Shown one piece after another: positions 52,294 through 59,436 of a stretch of 64,000 bases of DNA. The notes beneath the pieces were generated by a model. It saw only the letters and a program-made list of their open reading frames with translations, was not told where the DNA came from and searched no databases. Where the stretch lies: assembly GCF_000383855.1 (NCBI RefSeq), contig NZ_KB912877.1, positions 1,336,616 to 1,400,615 of the forward strand, read 5' to 3'. How positions within the stretch are numbered: position 1 is the first letter of the stretch; each line of letters begins with the position of its first letter. Made by a program: the position numbers and the translations under genes. This DNA is from Methylobacter marinus A45. Its GTDB lineage: Bacteria > Pseudomonadota > Gammaproteobacteria > Methylococcales > Methylomonadaceae.

Positions 52294-52349
52294 TTGTCAT
52301 CAAACTTTCAACAAACCTTCATTTCCTTGTCACAAAAGAGTTTTAGTCT
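52294..52349 (+). promoter_or_regulatory. Candidate double Pho box and -10 before the PAP2-glycosyltransferase unit
   Basis: Four 7-bp units start at exact 11-bp steps: TTGTCAT (52294), CTTTCAA (52305), CCTTCAT (52316) and TTGTCAC (52327), then 10 bp and TAGTCT (52344-52349). Units match the PhoB CTGTCAT unit at 6, 5, 5 and 5 of 7 bases. Spacing between the first and last TTGTCA (33 bp) and from the last TTGTCA to the -10 (17 bp between first bases) is identical to the site before the chemoreceptor gene. Predicted start of transcription is near 52356. Confidence 0.7.
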
Positions 52350-52450
52350 TTGCCATGAAGGCTGGGATTAAATCAATAGGAAAATCCACGTTTTTCAGCT
52401 CTGCACCCGATCGCGGCCGACTTTTGCAAAACTGCCGAGAGGACCAAAAA

Positions 52451-52972
52451 ATGAAACTGCTTTATTCGATACATAAGTACGATGTGTTCATGACCATCTG
52501 GCTGCTTAATGTCAAAATGCACGGCTCACTGGCCAAGTTTAGCCGATACGTGTCAAGAACCGGCGACGGCCAGCTGTATCTGTTGATCATCGGTCTGCTG
52601 TACTGGCAGCAAGGCCTTCACAGTCCGCTGCTGCAGGCTATTTTGCTGGGCTTTCTGGTCGAAAGGCCGATTTACTTCGTTTTGAAAAACAGCCTGAAAC
52701 GCAACCGGCCGGCGGCGGCGCTGCAAAATTTCCGCAGCGTTATCACACCCTCCGATCAATTCAGCTTCCCATCCGGCCATACTTCCGCGGCGTTCATGAT
52801 GGCGACGCTGATCGGTTATTTCTTTCCTGTTTTAATGCTTCCGCTTTATGGCTGGGCGGCGATGATCGGCTTCTCGCGCGTCGTGCTGGGCGTGCATTTT
52901 CCGACCGATATCTTAGTCGGCGTCATACTGGGCATCAGTACGGCACTTTTCAGTTTGGGATACAGTATTTAA
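52451..52972 (+). CDS. PAP2-family membrane phosphatase
   Basis: Type 2 phosphatidic acid phosphatase-like protein; relatives dephosphorylate phosphatidate, undecaprenyl diphosphate or related lipids at the membrane. Start ATG 52451 (MKLLYSIHKY) follows GAGAGGA and gives 173 residues; an upstream in-frame ATG at 52355 coincides with the predicted transcription start and is rejected. All three catalytic motifs are intact: KNSLKRNRP (KX6RP), PSGH, and SRVVLGVHFPTD (SRX5HX3D), among about five or six membrane helices. Its stop shares a base with the glycosyltransferase ATG (TAATG). The Pho-type promoter suggests induction by phosphate shortage. Confidence 0.93.
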   Translation: MKLLYSIHKYDVFMTIWLLNVKMHGSLAKFSRYVSRTGDGQLYLLIIGLLYWQQGLHSPLLQAILLGFLVERPIYFVLKNSLKRNRPAAALQNFRSVITPSDQFSFPSGHTSAAFMMATLIGYFFPVLMLPLYGWAAMIGFSRVVLGVHFPTDILVGVILGISTALFSLGYSI

Positions 52973-54015
52973 TGAGAATTTTTTATGGCGTACAGGGCAC
53001 CGGTAACGGCCACATCACTCGCGCGCGCGTCATGGCGAAAGAACTCCATGATGCCGGCCTGGACGTTACCTTTCAGTTTACCGGCCGCCCGGTCGATAAA
53101 TATTTCGATATGGAGGTCTTTAACGGCTACCAGTTACGCACCGGCCTGACTTTCAGCACCGACAAAGGCCAGGTCAGCTACCTGAAGACCGCTTTGGATG
53201 CCAGACCGCTTACCTTCATCAAAGATGTCGCGTCGCTGGATTTAAGCCCTTACGATCTGGTCATCAGCGATTTTGAACCCGTGACGGCCTGGGCGGCAAA
53301 GAAACAGAAAAAAACCGTTTTGGGCATCGGCCATCAATACGCGTTCAACCATCGCATCCCCAAGGCCGGCTCGGACCCGGTCGCCAGACGGGTCATGAAA
53401 TACTTCGCGCCGGCCGATATCGGCATCGGCCTGCACTGGCACCATTTCGACCAGCCGATTCTGCCGCCCATTATCGACACGAGCAAAACCGCCGCGAATA
53501 CCATCAAAAATAAAATTATCGTTTACCTGCCTTTCGAGGATCAGCGAGAAGTCATCAGGCTGTTATCGCCTTTCAACAACTTCAGCTTCCACGTCTATGC
53601 GCCGGAAACGGTACGCTCCGAGTTCGAACATATCCTCTGCCATCCGCTCTCCCGCGAAGGTTTTCAGAAGAACTTATACGACTGCGCCGGCATTATCAGC
53701 AATGCCGGTTTTGAACTTGCCAGCGAATCGCTGCAACTGGGCAAAAAGATCCTGGCCAAACCCCTGCATGCCCAAATGGAACAAATCTCCAATGCCGCCG
53801 CCTTACAGCAACTGGGTTATGGCCATGTCATGACGGATATGGACCCGGCGGTGATCGAATGCTGGCTGCATGACGAACATGCCGTCCGGGTCACTTATCC
53901 CAATACCGCCAGGTTATTGGTTCAATGGCTTCAGGACGGCATGCCGGAAATGGACAGGAATTTCGTCCACGCCATATGGAGCAGCGTGGAAGTCTCTCAG
54001 ACCCATTTGGAGTGA
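52972..54015 (+). CDS. GT-B glycosyltransferase, MJ1255/VC2487 type
   Basis: MurG/MGDG-synthase-like transferase of 347 residues. The N-terminal glycine loop FYGVQGTGNGHITRARVMAKEL binds the acceptor side in relatives; the C-terminal nucleotide-sugar site is visible as ISNAGFELASESLQLGKKIL followed by PLHAQMEQISNA. No membrane helix, so it should act at the inner face of the membrane. The substrate is unknown. Translational coupling to the PAP2 phosphatase and the shared Pho-type promoter suggest that it glycosylates the lipid the phosphatase produces (for example diacylglycerol); this is inference. Confidence 0.85.
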   Translation: MRIFYGVQGTGNGHITRARVMAKELHDAGLDVTFQFTGRPVDKYFDMEVFNGYQLRTGLTFSTDKGQVSYLKTALDARPLTFIKDVASLDLSPYDLVISDFEPVTAWAAKKQKKTVLGIGHQYAFNHRIPKAGSDPVARRVMKYFAPADIGIGLHWHHFDQPILPPIIDTSKTAANTIKNKIIVYLPFEDQREVIRLLSPFNNFSFHVYAPETVRSEFEHILCHPLSREGFQKNLYDCAGIISNAGFELASESLQLGKKILAKPLHAQMEQISNAAALQQLGYGHVMTDMDPAVIECWLHDEHAVRVTYPNTARLLVQWLQDGMPEMDRNFVHAIWSSVEVSQTHLE

Positions 54016-54040
54016 CCCCGCCTGGCCTGGATTTTCCCGG

Positions 54041-54358
54041 TTATTTGACAATCAGGCTGTTATTGACCATTTTGACGCCTCCCACGGTTCTCGCCAGTTC
54101 GACAGCCTTATCGGCGGCACTGGCGGAATCGACGAAACCGCTCAGCTGTACAATCCCCTTGAACGTTTTCACGTTAATCTGCAGTACTTTAAGGCCCGGA
54201 TCATTAAATATGGCCGTCTTCACCTTGGTTGTCAGCACGGCATCATCAAGATACTCGCCGGTGCTTTCATGCCTTTTACTTCCCGCACAGGCGACCAACG
54301 ACATCGCCAGTAATACAACTGATAAAAAACGTATTATCAAACTGAATTTATTCATCAT
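54041..54358 (-). CDS. BON-domain lipoprotein (OsmY-like)
   Basis: Small 105-residue lipoprotein: signal peptide with lipobox LVAC (Cys24), then one BON domain (DDAVLTTKVKTAIFND to GGVKMVNNSLIVK). BON domains bind phospholipids in known cases. It is convergent with the glycosyltransferase gene. A minus-strand TATAAT (54406-54401) lies about 45 bp upstream without a good -35. Confidence 0.85.
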   Translation of the reverse strand: MMNKFSLIIRFLSVVLLAMSLVACAGSKRHESTGEYLDDAVLTTKVKTAIFNDPGLKVLQINVKTFKGIVQLSGFVDSASAADKAVELARTVGGVKMVNNSLIVK

Positions 54359-54446
54359 TTATTTATAGCGCTAATAGACAGATGGAGGGGTTAAACGCCG
54401 ATTATAACCGGTGTTAAATTAAGATATTATTTTATCGCGGTTAAAT

Positions 54447-54465
54447 AATGCAACGGTATTGCATT
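54447..54465. promoter_or_regulatory. Dyad in the BON/mgtE divergent gap
   Basis: AATGCAA and TTGCATT form perfect 7-bp arms around CGGTA. The 265-bp gap between the divergent BON and mgtE genes holds no gene; besides this dyad it has a TTGACA at 54464-54469 without a fitting -10. The dyad looks like a regulator site, of unknown factor. Confidence 0.35.
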
Positions 54466-54623
54466 GACATAATGCGCTCACGCCGGCGCGTCGCTTCCCT
54501 TCCGCGGCCTCGTATTGAACAGGGAATTTTAATCGGACTTAGCGCCTCTATCAAAAGCTGACATAATGGCAAGAACCCGCTTTTTACATTACGAAATAAA
54601 CGCCAATTCACTGTTTTTTAATT

Positions 54624-56075
54624 ATGGAATCCACCGATAAACGCCATTCCGAGCAATTCCTGCAGCAACACCTGCAGCAGGTCATCACATTGCTGGAAAA
54701 ACAGCGGCTGGAAGAATCGCTGGTGCAAAAAGGGACGACACCCCATCGGGAATTGGTTGAAACTATCCTGCACAAGCAGCAGCAAACCCGCCTGCAGGAA
54801 AAATTTGCCCAGCTTCACCCTGCCGATATCGCCTATATCCTCGAATCGCTGCCGCTGGATCAGCGCCGTATCGCCTGGAGCGCGATCAGAACGGGCCATG
54901 ACGGCCAAGTGCTGATGGAAGTATCCGATGCGGTGCGGCAAACGCTGATTTCAGGCATGGAAACCGAGGAATTGGCGAGCGTTGCCGGCCAACTGGACAC
55001 TGATGAGATAGCGGACCTTGTGGCCGATCTGCCGAAAAACGCCATGCAGCGGATTCTCAAATCGCTCAACCGCAAAAAACGCCGGGATCTCACCGCGGTT
55101 CTGGCTTGCAACGAAGATCAGGTGGGCGCGCGCATGGATTTCGGCATGATCAAGATCAGGGACGATCTGACCTTGAAAGCCATATCCGACTACATTCGCA
55201 AACGCGGCAAGTTACCCGATCACACCGATAAATTGTTCGTCGTGGACCGCAGCAACAAAATCAAAGGCGTTTTGCCGGTGCAACGGCTGTTGACCCATCC
55301 GCCTTCCCGGCAAGTGGCGGAAGCCATGGTGACCGATTTTGTCGTCTTCCCGGTCGACGAGGATCTCACCGAGGCTTCGCGCGCTTTTGAGCGTTACGAT
55401 CTTATATCGGCGCCGGTTGTCGATCATGGCGGCCGGCTGCTGGGCCGGCTTTGCATCGACAGTATCGTCGATTTCATCCGCGACGAAACAGACGAAGACC
55501 TGCTGATTCAAGCCGGCGTCGAGGAAGAGGAAGACTTGTTTTCCAGCGTCTGGAAAAGCGCTCAGAACCGTTGGGGCTGGCTATTGATCAATATCACCAC
55601 GGCCTTTGCCGCGACCCGCATTATCGGCGTGTTTGAGGATGCGATCCTGCATCTGGTGGCGTTGGCTTCGCTCATGCCGATCATCGCGTCGACGGGCGGC
55701 AATACCGGCAATCAGACCAGCATGCTGATCATCCGCTCGCTGGCGCTGGGACAGATTACCAAGGCCAATATCCGCCGCCTGATCACAAAGGAGTTGAGCC
55801 TTGCCATCCTGAACGGGACGCTCTTGGGCAGCGTTGTCGGCCTGCTGGTCTGGCTGCTTTATCAGGACCGAGACCTTGCCCTGGTCATGGCCATCGCCAT
55901 GTTTTTCAACCTACAAGTCGCCGCCCTGGTCGGTCTAGGCATCCCTTTGCTGCGCCATAAATTCAACAAGGACCCGGCAGTCGGCACCAGCGTCATGCTG
56001 ACCTTTATCACCGATGCCATGGGCTTTTTTATCTTTCTTGGCCTGGCCAGCGTGTTTTTACTGAAGAAAGCCTGA
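54624..56075 (+). CDS. mgtE: Magnesium transporter MgtE
   Basis: Mg2+-gated channel-like transporter, homodimeric. The 483-residue protein has an N-terminal helical domain (LHPADIAYILESLPLDQRR; about 45-160), two CBS domains (about 165-295), the plug helix, and five membrane helices with MPIIASTGGNTGNQTSML, the pore signature. The unusually long N-terminal lead (QQHLQQVITLLEKQR...) is Gln/Leu rich. No Mg2+ riboswitch was recognised in the leader. Confidence 0.97.
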   Translation: MESTDKRHSEQFLQQHLQQVITLLEKQRLEESLVQKGTTPHRELVETILHKQQQTRLQEKFAQLHPADIAYILESLPLDQRRIAWSAIRTGHDGQVLMEVSDAVRQTLISGMETEELASVAGQLDTDEIADLVADLPKNAMQRILKSLNRKKRRDLTAVLACNEDQVGARMDFGMIKIRDDLTLKAISDYIRKRGKLPDHTDKLFVVDRSNKIKGVLPVQRLLTHPPSRQVAEAMVTDFVVFPVDEDLTEASRAFERYDLISAPVVDHGGRLLGRLCIDSIVDFIRDETDEDLLIQAGVEEEEDLFSSVWKSAQNRWGWLLINITTAFAATRIIGVFEDAILHLVALASLMPIIASTGGNTGNQTSMLIIRSLALGQITKANIRRLITKELSLAILNGTLLGSVVGLLVWLLYQDRDLALVMAIAMFFNLQVAALVGLGIPLLRHKFNKDPAVGTSVMLTFITDAMGFFIFLGLASVFLLKKA

Positions 56076-56182
56076 CGCATTAGCCAAACCGGCAAAGCAG
56101 CGGTTTTGCAGGCGCAACGGATTTTTCCTGTATTAGGCCGGCGCAATAATCATGAGGTTCCGATTATGCCCGGGATGGTACT

Positions 56183-58156
56183 TTAGCCCAGCAAGCGCCT
56201 TTCGGCATGATCCAGATCGTCGGCCGCGCCAAAAAGCACGACGACATCATCTTCTTTAATCAAAGTGTCAAACGGCTCGGGCGCTCGATTACCTTGCCTG
56301 ACCAGCGAAGCCACGGTGACGCCTTCCGGCACCAGTTCCGCCAGTTTTTTCCCCACGGCATGACTGCCCGATGAAATCAATACTGACCGCAGCGCATCGG
56401 CGGCAAGCGCATCCGAATTGTCCGAATACACATCCTCGCCACGGTATAGCTCCCGCAGCAAACGATAACGGCCGGCGCGTTGCTGCTGCATGCGCCGCAC
56501 GACGCGATTAAACGGCACATTCAGGAGCAATAAGGCATGAGAAGCGATCATCATGCCCGCCTCCAGTGCTTCCGGCACCACCTCCGTTGCACCGGCCTGG
56601 CGCAGTTCGTCCGCGTGAGTTTCGTCGCGGGTGCGCACCATAACCGGTAAGTCCGGCCGTAAAGCGCGCGCATGATGAAGCACCTTCTTTGCCGATACAA
56701 CATCGTCATAGCTGATAACAATCAGCTTTGCGGCATCAAGCCCCACCGCCTCGAGAATGTCCCGCTCCGCCGAATCGCCGTAATAAACCGGCTCGCCGGC
56801 AATGTGCGCTTCTTTGACCCGGGATGAATCCAGATCGAGCGCAACATAAGGGATCTGTTCTTCTTCCAGAAAATGCCCCACGCTCTGCCCGATGCGTCCA
56901 TAGCCGCAAATAATCGTGTGGCCGCTCAGATGTTTGGCAATATCCGCGCTGACCGGATAGGTTTCAGGATCAGCCTGTAGCGCCGCCCGCCGCACGAACA
57001 GTCCGGCCAGGGCATGGTTATAACGAATTAGAAAAGGGGCGACAATCATGGAAAACAACACCGAGGTAAAGACAATCTGCGCATGCCTATCGGTTATCGC
57101 ATTCACATCCAGCGCGATGGCCAGCAAGGCGAAACCGAATTCGCCGCCTACCGCCAACAGGAATCCGGTACGCCATGCCGTCAGACCGTCGAGTCCCGAC
57201 AAGCGCACGATCAAAGCCACCAGCAGCGTTTTCGACGTCAACATTGCGGCGACGCCGGCTAAAGCCCACGGCCAATTCCGCGGTATCTCGGAAGGGTCGA
57301 ACAGCATCCCGATACTGACGAAAAACAAGCCGATCAGCACATCGCGAAACGGTCTGATCGTGGACTCCACCTGATGCCGAAACTCGGTTTCGCCAAGCAT
57401 CATACCGACCAAAAACGCGCCGAACGCCATCGAAAGCCCCAAGCTACTGGTGGTCCAGGCAGCCAACAATGAAACAAAGAGCACAGTCAGCGTAAAAAGT
57501 TCGGCGGAACGTCTTGCGGCAACGGCGTGAAACAAAGGCCGCAACAGCCACCGCCCGAGCACGAACACCAGCAGAAAAGCCAGGACAGCCTTGGCCAAGG
57601 CCCAACCCAGCGCCTCAAACAAGGCCCCGACATCGTCGTCGATGACACTCAGCACCGGGATAATGACCACGAAAGGCACCGCAGTCACATCCTGAAACAC
57701 CGACATCGCCACACCCAAGCGGCCATGATGGCTGTGCTCCTCGCCTTGCTCGGCGAGCTGTTTGCTGATAATCGTCGTGGAGGATTGCGCGAACACCGCG
57801 CCGATGACAAAAGCCGTCGCCGGCGGCAATCCCATCAGCCAGCTAGCCGCGCCGATCACGGCCGTTGTCAGCAAAACCTGTCCTGTTCCCAACCCCAATA
57901 CCTGGCTTCGCAACGCATGAATCTGCGGCAGTGAAAAACTCAAGCCAATTGTGAACAGCAGAAAAACGATGCCGAATTCGGCGACTTCCCGGATCTGTTG
58001 AACGTCAATAACGGGGCCGGGCGTATGCGCGCCGAACAGCACCCCGACCAACAGGTAGCCGATGCTAGACGGAATATGCAGCTTCTGAAAGGCCACGACG
58101 ACAGCCACGGAAGAACCAAGCAGCCAGAGTAGCTGTATAAAGGGTTGATCGATCAT
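56183..58156 (-). CDS. CPA2-family cation:proton antiporter with RCK domain
   Basis: KefB/YbaL-type K+/H+ antiporter. ATG 58156-58154 (MIDQPFIQLL) gives 657 residues; the frame runs 19 codons further upstream but begins the transmembrane part only here. About 12 membrane helices (GVLFGAHTPGP, FLLFTIGLSF, AQSSTTIISKQLAEQG) precede an RCK-N domain with the dinucleotide loop CGYGRIGQSVG (about residue 414) and a C-terminal RCK-C domain (GVTVASLVRQGN...). Gating by NAD(H) or glutathione-type ligands is known for relatives; KefC-type glutathione residues were not assessed. Convergent with mgtE. Confidence 0.93.
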   Translation of the reverse strand: MIDQPFIQLLWLLGSSVAVVVAFQKLHIPSSIGYLLVGVLFGAHTPGPVIDVQQIREVAEFGIVFLLFTIGLSFSLPQIHALRSQVLGLGTGQVLLTTAVIGAASWLMGLPPATAFVIGAVFAQSSTTIISKQLAEQGEEHSHHGRLGVAMSVFQDVTAVPFVVIIPVLSVIDDDVGALFEALGWALAKAVLAFLLVFVLGRWLLRPLFHAVAARRSAELFTLTVLFVSLLAAWTTSSLGLSMAFGAFLVGMMLGETEFRHQVESTIRPFRDVLIGLFFVSIGMLFDPSEIPRNWPWALAGVAAMLTSKTLLVALIVRLSGLDGLTAWRTGFLLAVGGEFGFALLAIALDVNAITDRHAQIVFTSVLFSMIVAPFLIRYNHALAGLFVRRAALQADPETYPVSADIAKHLSGHTIICGYGRIGQSVGHFLEEEQIPYVALDLDSSRVKEAHIAGEPVYYGDSAERDILEAVGLDAAKLIVISYDDVVSAKKVLHHARALRPDLPVMVRTRDETHADELRQAGATEVVPEALEAGMMIASHALLLLNVPFNRVVRRMQQQRAGRYRLLRELYRGEDVYSDNSDALAADALRSVLISSGSHAVGKKLAELVPEGVTVASLVRQGNRAPEPFDTLIKEDDVVVLFGAADDLDHAERRLLG

Positions 58157-58229
58157 TTTCGAGATATTTCTCTGAATTACAAAGATAAAATTACAAAGCC
58201 GAGGAACAGGCAAATAAGAAAGGCGTCGA

Positions 58230-58278
58230 GATTCTATCCGCCAGGTCGAGAGCGAGGCCCGCCTTGGCGGATAGAATC
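58230..58278. repeat. Perfect 14-bp inverted repeat
   Basis: GATTCTATCCGCCA (58230-58243) and TGGCGGATAGAATC (58265-58278) are exact complements around a 21-nt GC-rich loop. No T-run follows on either strand. Size and form suit a REP-like or MITE-like mobile palindrome, unproven without other copies. Confidence 0.6.
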
Positions 58279-58301
58279 AAAGAGAAGAATTCCTCCTTAT
58301 T

Positions 58302-58321
58302 ATGCGAACCAAGGTTCGTAT
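58302..58321. repeat. 9-bp inverted repeat
   Basis: ATGCGAACC and GGTTCGTAT pair with one G-T wobble around AA, 24 bp after the larger repeat. It could be an operator in the antiporter upstream region or part of the same element. Confidence 0.4.
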
Positions 58322-58564
58322 GAACTTCGTCATGCATTTTCATAGCCATAAATTTTGAAATAATAAATTCTGGCAAGCGGCAAACCTATAATGCCGATAA
58401 TAACGTACTTACTCAATTTCCGGCATCCGGCTTTCTTGCTATCTTCATATTATTGCCATCACAAGAGGTTCAACGCTCATAGCATTATGACGCCAAGGTT
58501 TTCATGGATATTCCGATATCATGGGACCCCAACAGGTAATCTGTAAAGGCGTTAACTTCGATGT

Positions 58565-58906
58565 CTAAGGTGATTGCAGTCCAAACCTGACAAGGCGTTG
58601 TGTCAACAAGGTTTCCATATCCCATCGCCCGTCCAGAATGGCGTGAACAATGGTGGTTTCCGGTAACTGTTCGCAGATAATACGATAAGGTTTGACGATG
58701 ACTTGCCGATATTGCCGAATGCCCAACGTCAATAATTCCGTGGGAATACTGCAGAGCTCAGTAAAGTCGGCAAGGCTGTTCACGGCGACTTCCAGGCGAT
58801 CTATGATTTTTGCCGCTGTTTTGTTATCCACTTCAACCAGGTAATACTCATTGATGTCCAGTAAATCAAGCAATGCCGGTTCGGCAATGACCACCGGACG
58901 TTTCAT
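58565..58906 (-). CDS. ParE/RelE superfamily toxin
   Basis: The 113-residue protein has the compact fold signature: N-terminal helices (EPALLDLLDINEYYLVE), the central LTLGIRQYRQVIVKPYRIIC strand pair, and the C-terminal VHAILDGRWDMETLLTQRL, typical of plasmid-stabilisation toxins. Family members poison gyrase (ParE) or cleave mRNA on ribosomes (RelE); which one applies cannot be decided. The frame is intact and starts at ATG overlapping the last codon of the antitoxin gene (ATGA), the usual coupling. The antitoxin upstream is broken. Confidence 0.82.
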   Translation of the reverse strand: MKRPVVIAEPALLDLLDINEYYLVEVDNKTAAKIIDRLEVAVNSLADFTELCSIPTELLTLGIRQYRQVIVKPYRIICEQLPETTIVHAILDGRWDMETLLTQRLVRFGLQSP

Positions 58907-59177
58907 TTCAAACCGCGTCGTTGCCTAAGTCGGGAGCAAGCCTCGGCACTTGTTACCGTTTTGCCATTGCTAACCGCTTGCTGGCTTTGCCCAATATTTT
59001 TAGCAACGCCAACGTTTCCAAGGTTTGCTCATAATCGGCCACCGACTGAATCACCATAGCGGCTTCGCCGTTTCGGGTGATAACCATCGGCTGATGAGTC
59101 GTCTTTAAATTTTCAATGACGTCAGCCACGTTAGCTTTAAGCTAGCTGATCGGTTTGATGTTTTCGGAAAGTTTCAT
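58903..59177 (-). pseudogene. Degenerate Phd/YefM-type antitoxin
   Basis: From ATG 59177-59175 the frame reads MKLSENIKPIS, then TAG (59144-59142) where relatives have Tyr, then LKANVADVIENLKTTHQPM, VITRNGEAAMVIQSVADYE and LALLKIL, a clear Phd/YefM antitoxin. Just after LKIL (GGG run) one base is missing: in the given frame it ends early, but the next frame continues QSQQAVSNGKTV and TSAEACSRLRQRRGLK and stops inside the toxin ATG, as expected. Two lesions thus break the gene. It would make no full-length antitoxin unless TAG is read through and the frame restored; a GTG restart at codon 16 would still be shifted. Confidence 0.8.
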
Positions 59178-59436
59178 GGTGTTTTCCTGCCATAGGGCTT
59201 AATTTGGCCTTAATTAAGGATGCGGCAATTAATAACTCCCCTGGCTTGATATGAATCAACACCTGTGTATGGGCGAATAAATTCGCCCATACATAAGCGC
59301 CGGTTTCATCCACAAACCGGGAAATTATTTTTAACCAAATCCTAAGTTAACCATTACAGACGCCAAACCATCGGTAAATCAATCTCCCAATCAATGGCCG
59401 CGCCGAGTGGCTTGGCATCTTTGCTGTAGGTTCGGT
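59178..59436. other. Gap between antitoxin remnant and nadE
   Basis: No intact gene. It holds the 13-bp palindrome at 59266-59293. On the minus strand a frame overlapping the nadE end continues as DLNRTYSKDAKPLGAAIDW and EIDLPMVWRL to TAA at 59356-59354. It looks protein-like but is short and has no start of its own; possibly a gene remnant. Confidence 0.35.
59266..59293. repeat. Perfect 13-bp palindrome, REP-like
   Basis: TGTATGGGCGAAT (59266-59278) and ATTCGCCCATACA (59281-59293) are exact complements around AA. Palindromes with a GGGCGAAT...ATTCGCCC core are a known kind of dispersed bacterial repeat in intergenic DNA, so this is probably one copy of a repeat family. It could instead be the operator of the broken toxin-antitoxin locus, being about 90 bp upstream of it. 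Confidence 0.65.

Larger units (their letters stand above)
58157..58564. other. Gene-free stretch between antiporter and toxin genes
   Basis: About 400 bp with no supported gene. It holds the antiporter promoter region and two inverted repeats listed separately. A 61-codon minus-strand frame (58191-58376) crosses both repeats and has no recognised match; I take it as chance. Confidence 0.4.

Noticed and set aside
52355-52450. Upstream ATG extending the PAP2 protein by 32 residues
   Set aside because: It coincides with the predicted transcription start, lacks a ribosome site, and adds unconserved residues; ATG 52451 follows a good GAGAGGA.
54464-54469. TTGACA considered as the mgtE promoter -35
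   Set aside because: The next 16-19 bp lead into GC-rich sequence with no -10-like hexamer.
56087-56107. AAACCG/CGGTTT hairpin after mgtE as terminator
   Set aside because: Only 6 bp of stem and no following T-run; too weak to list.
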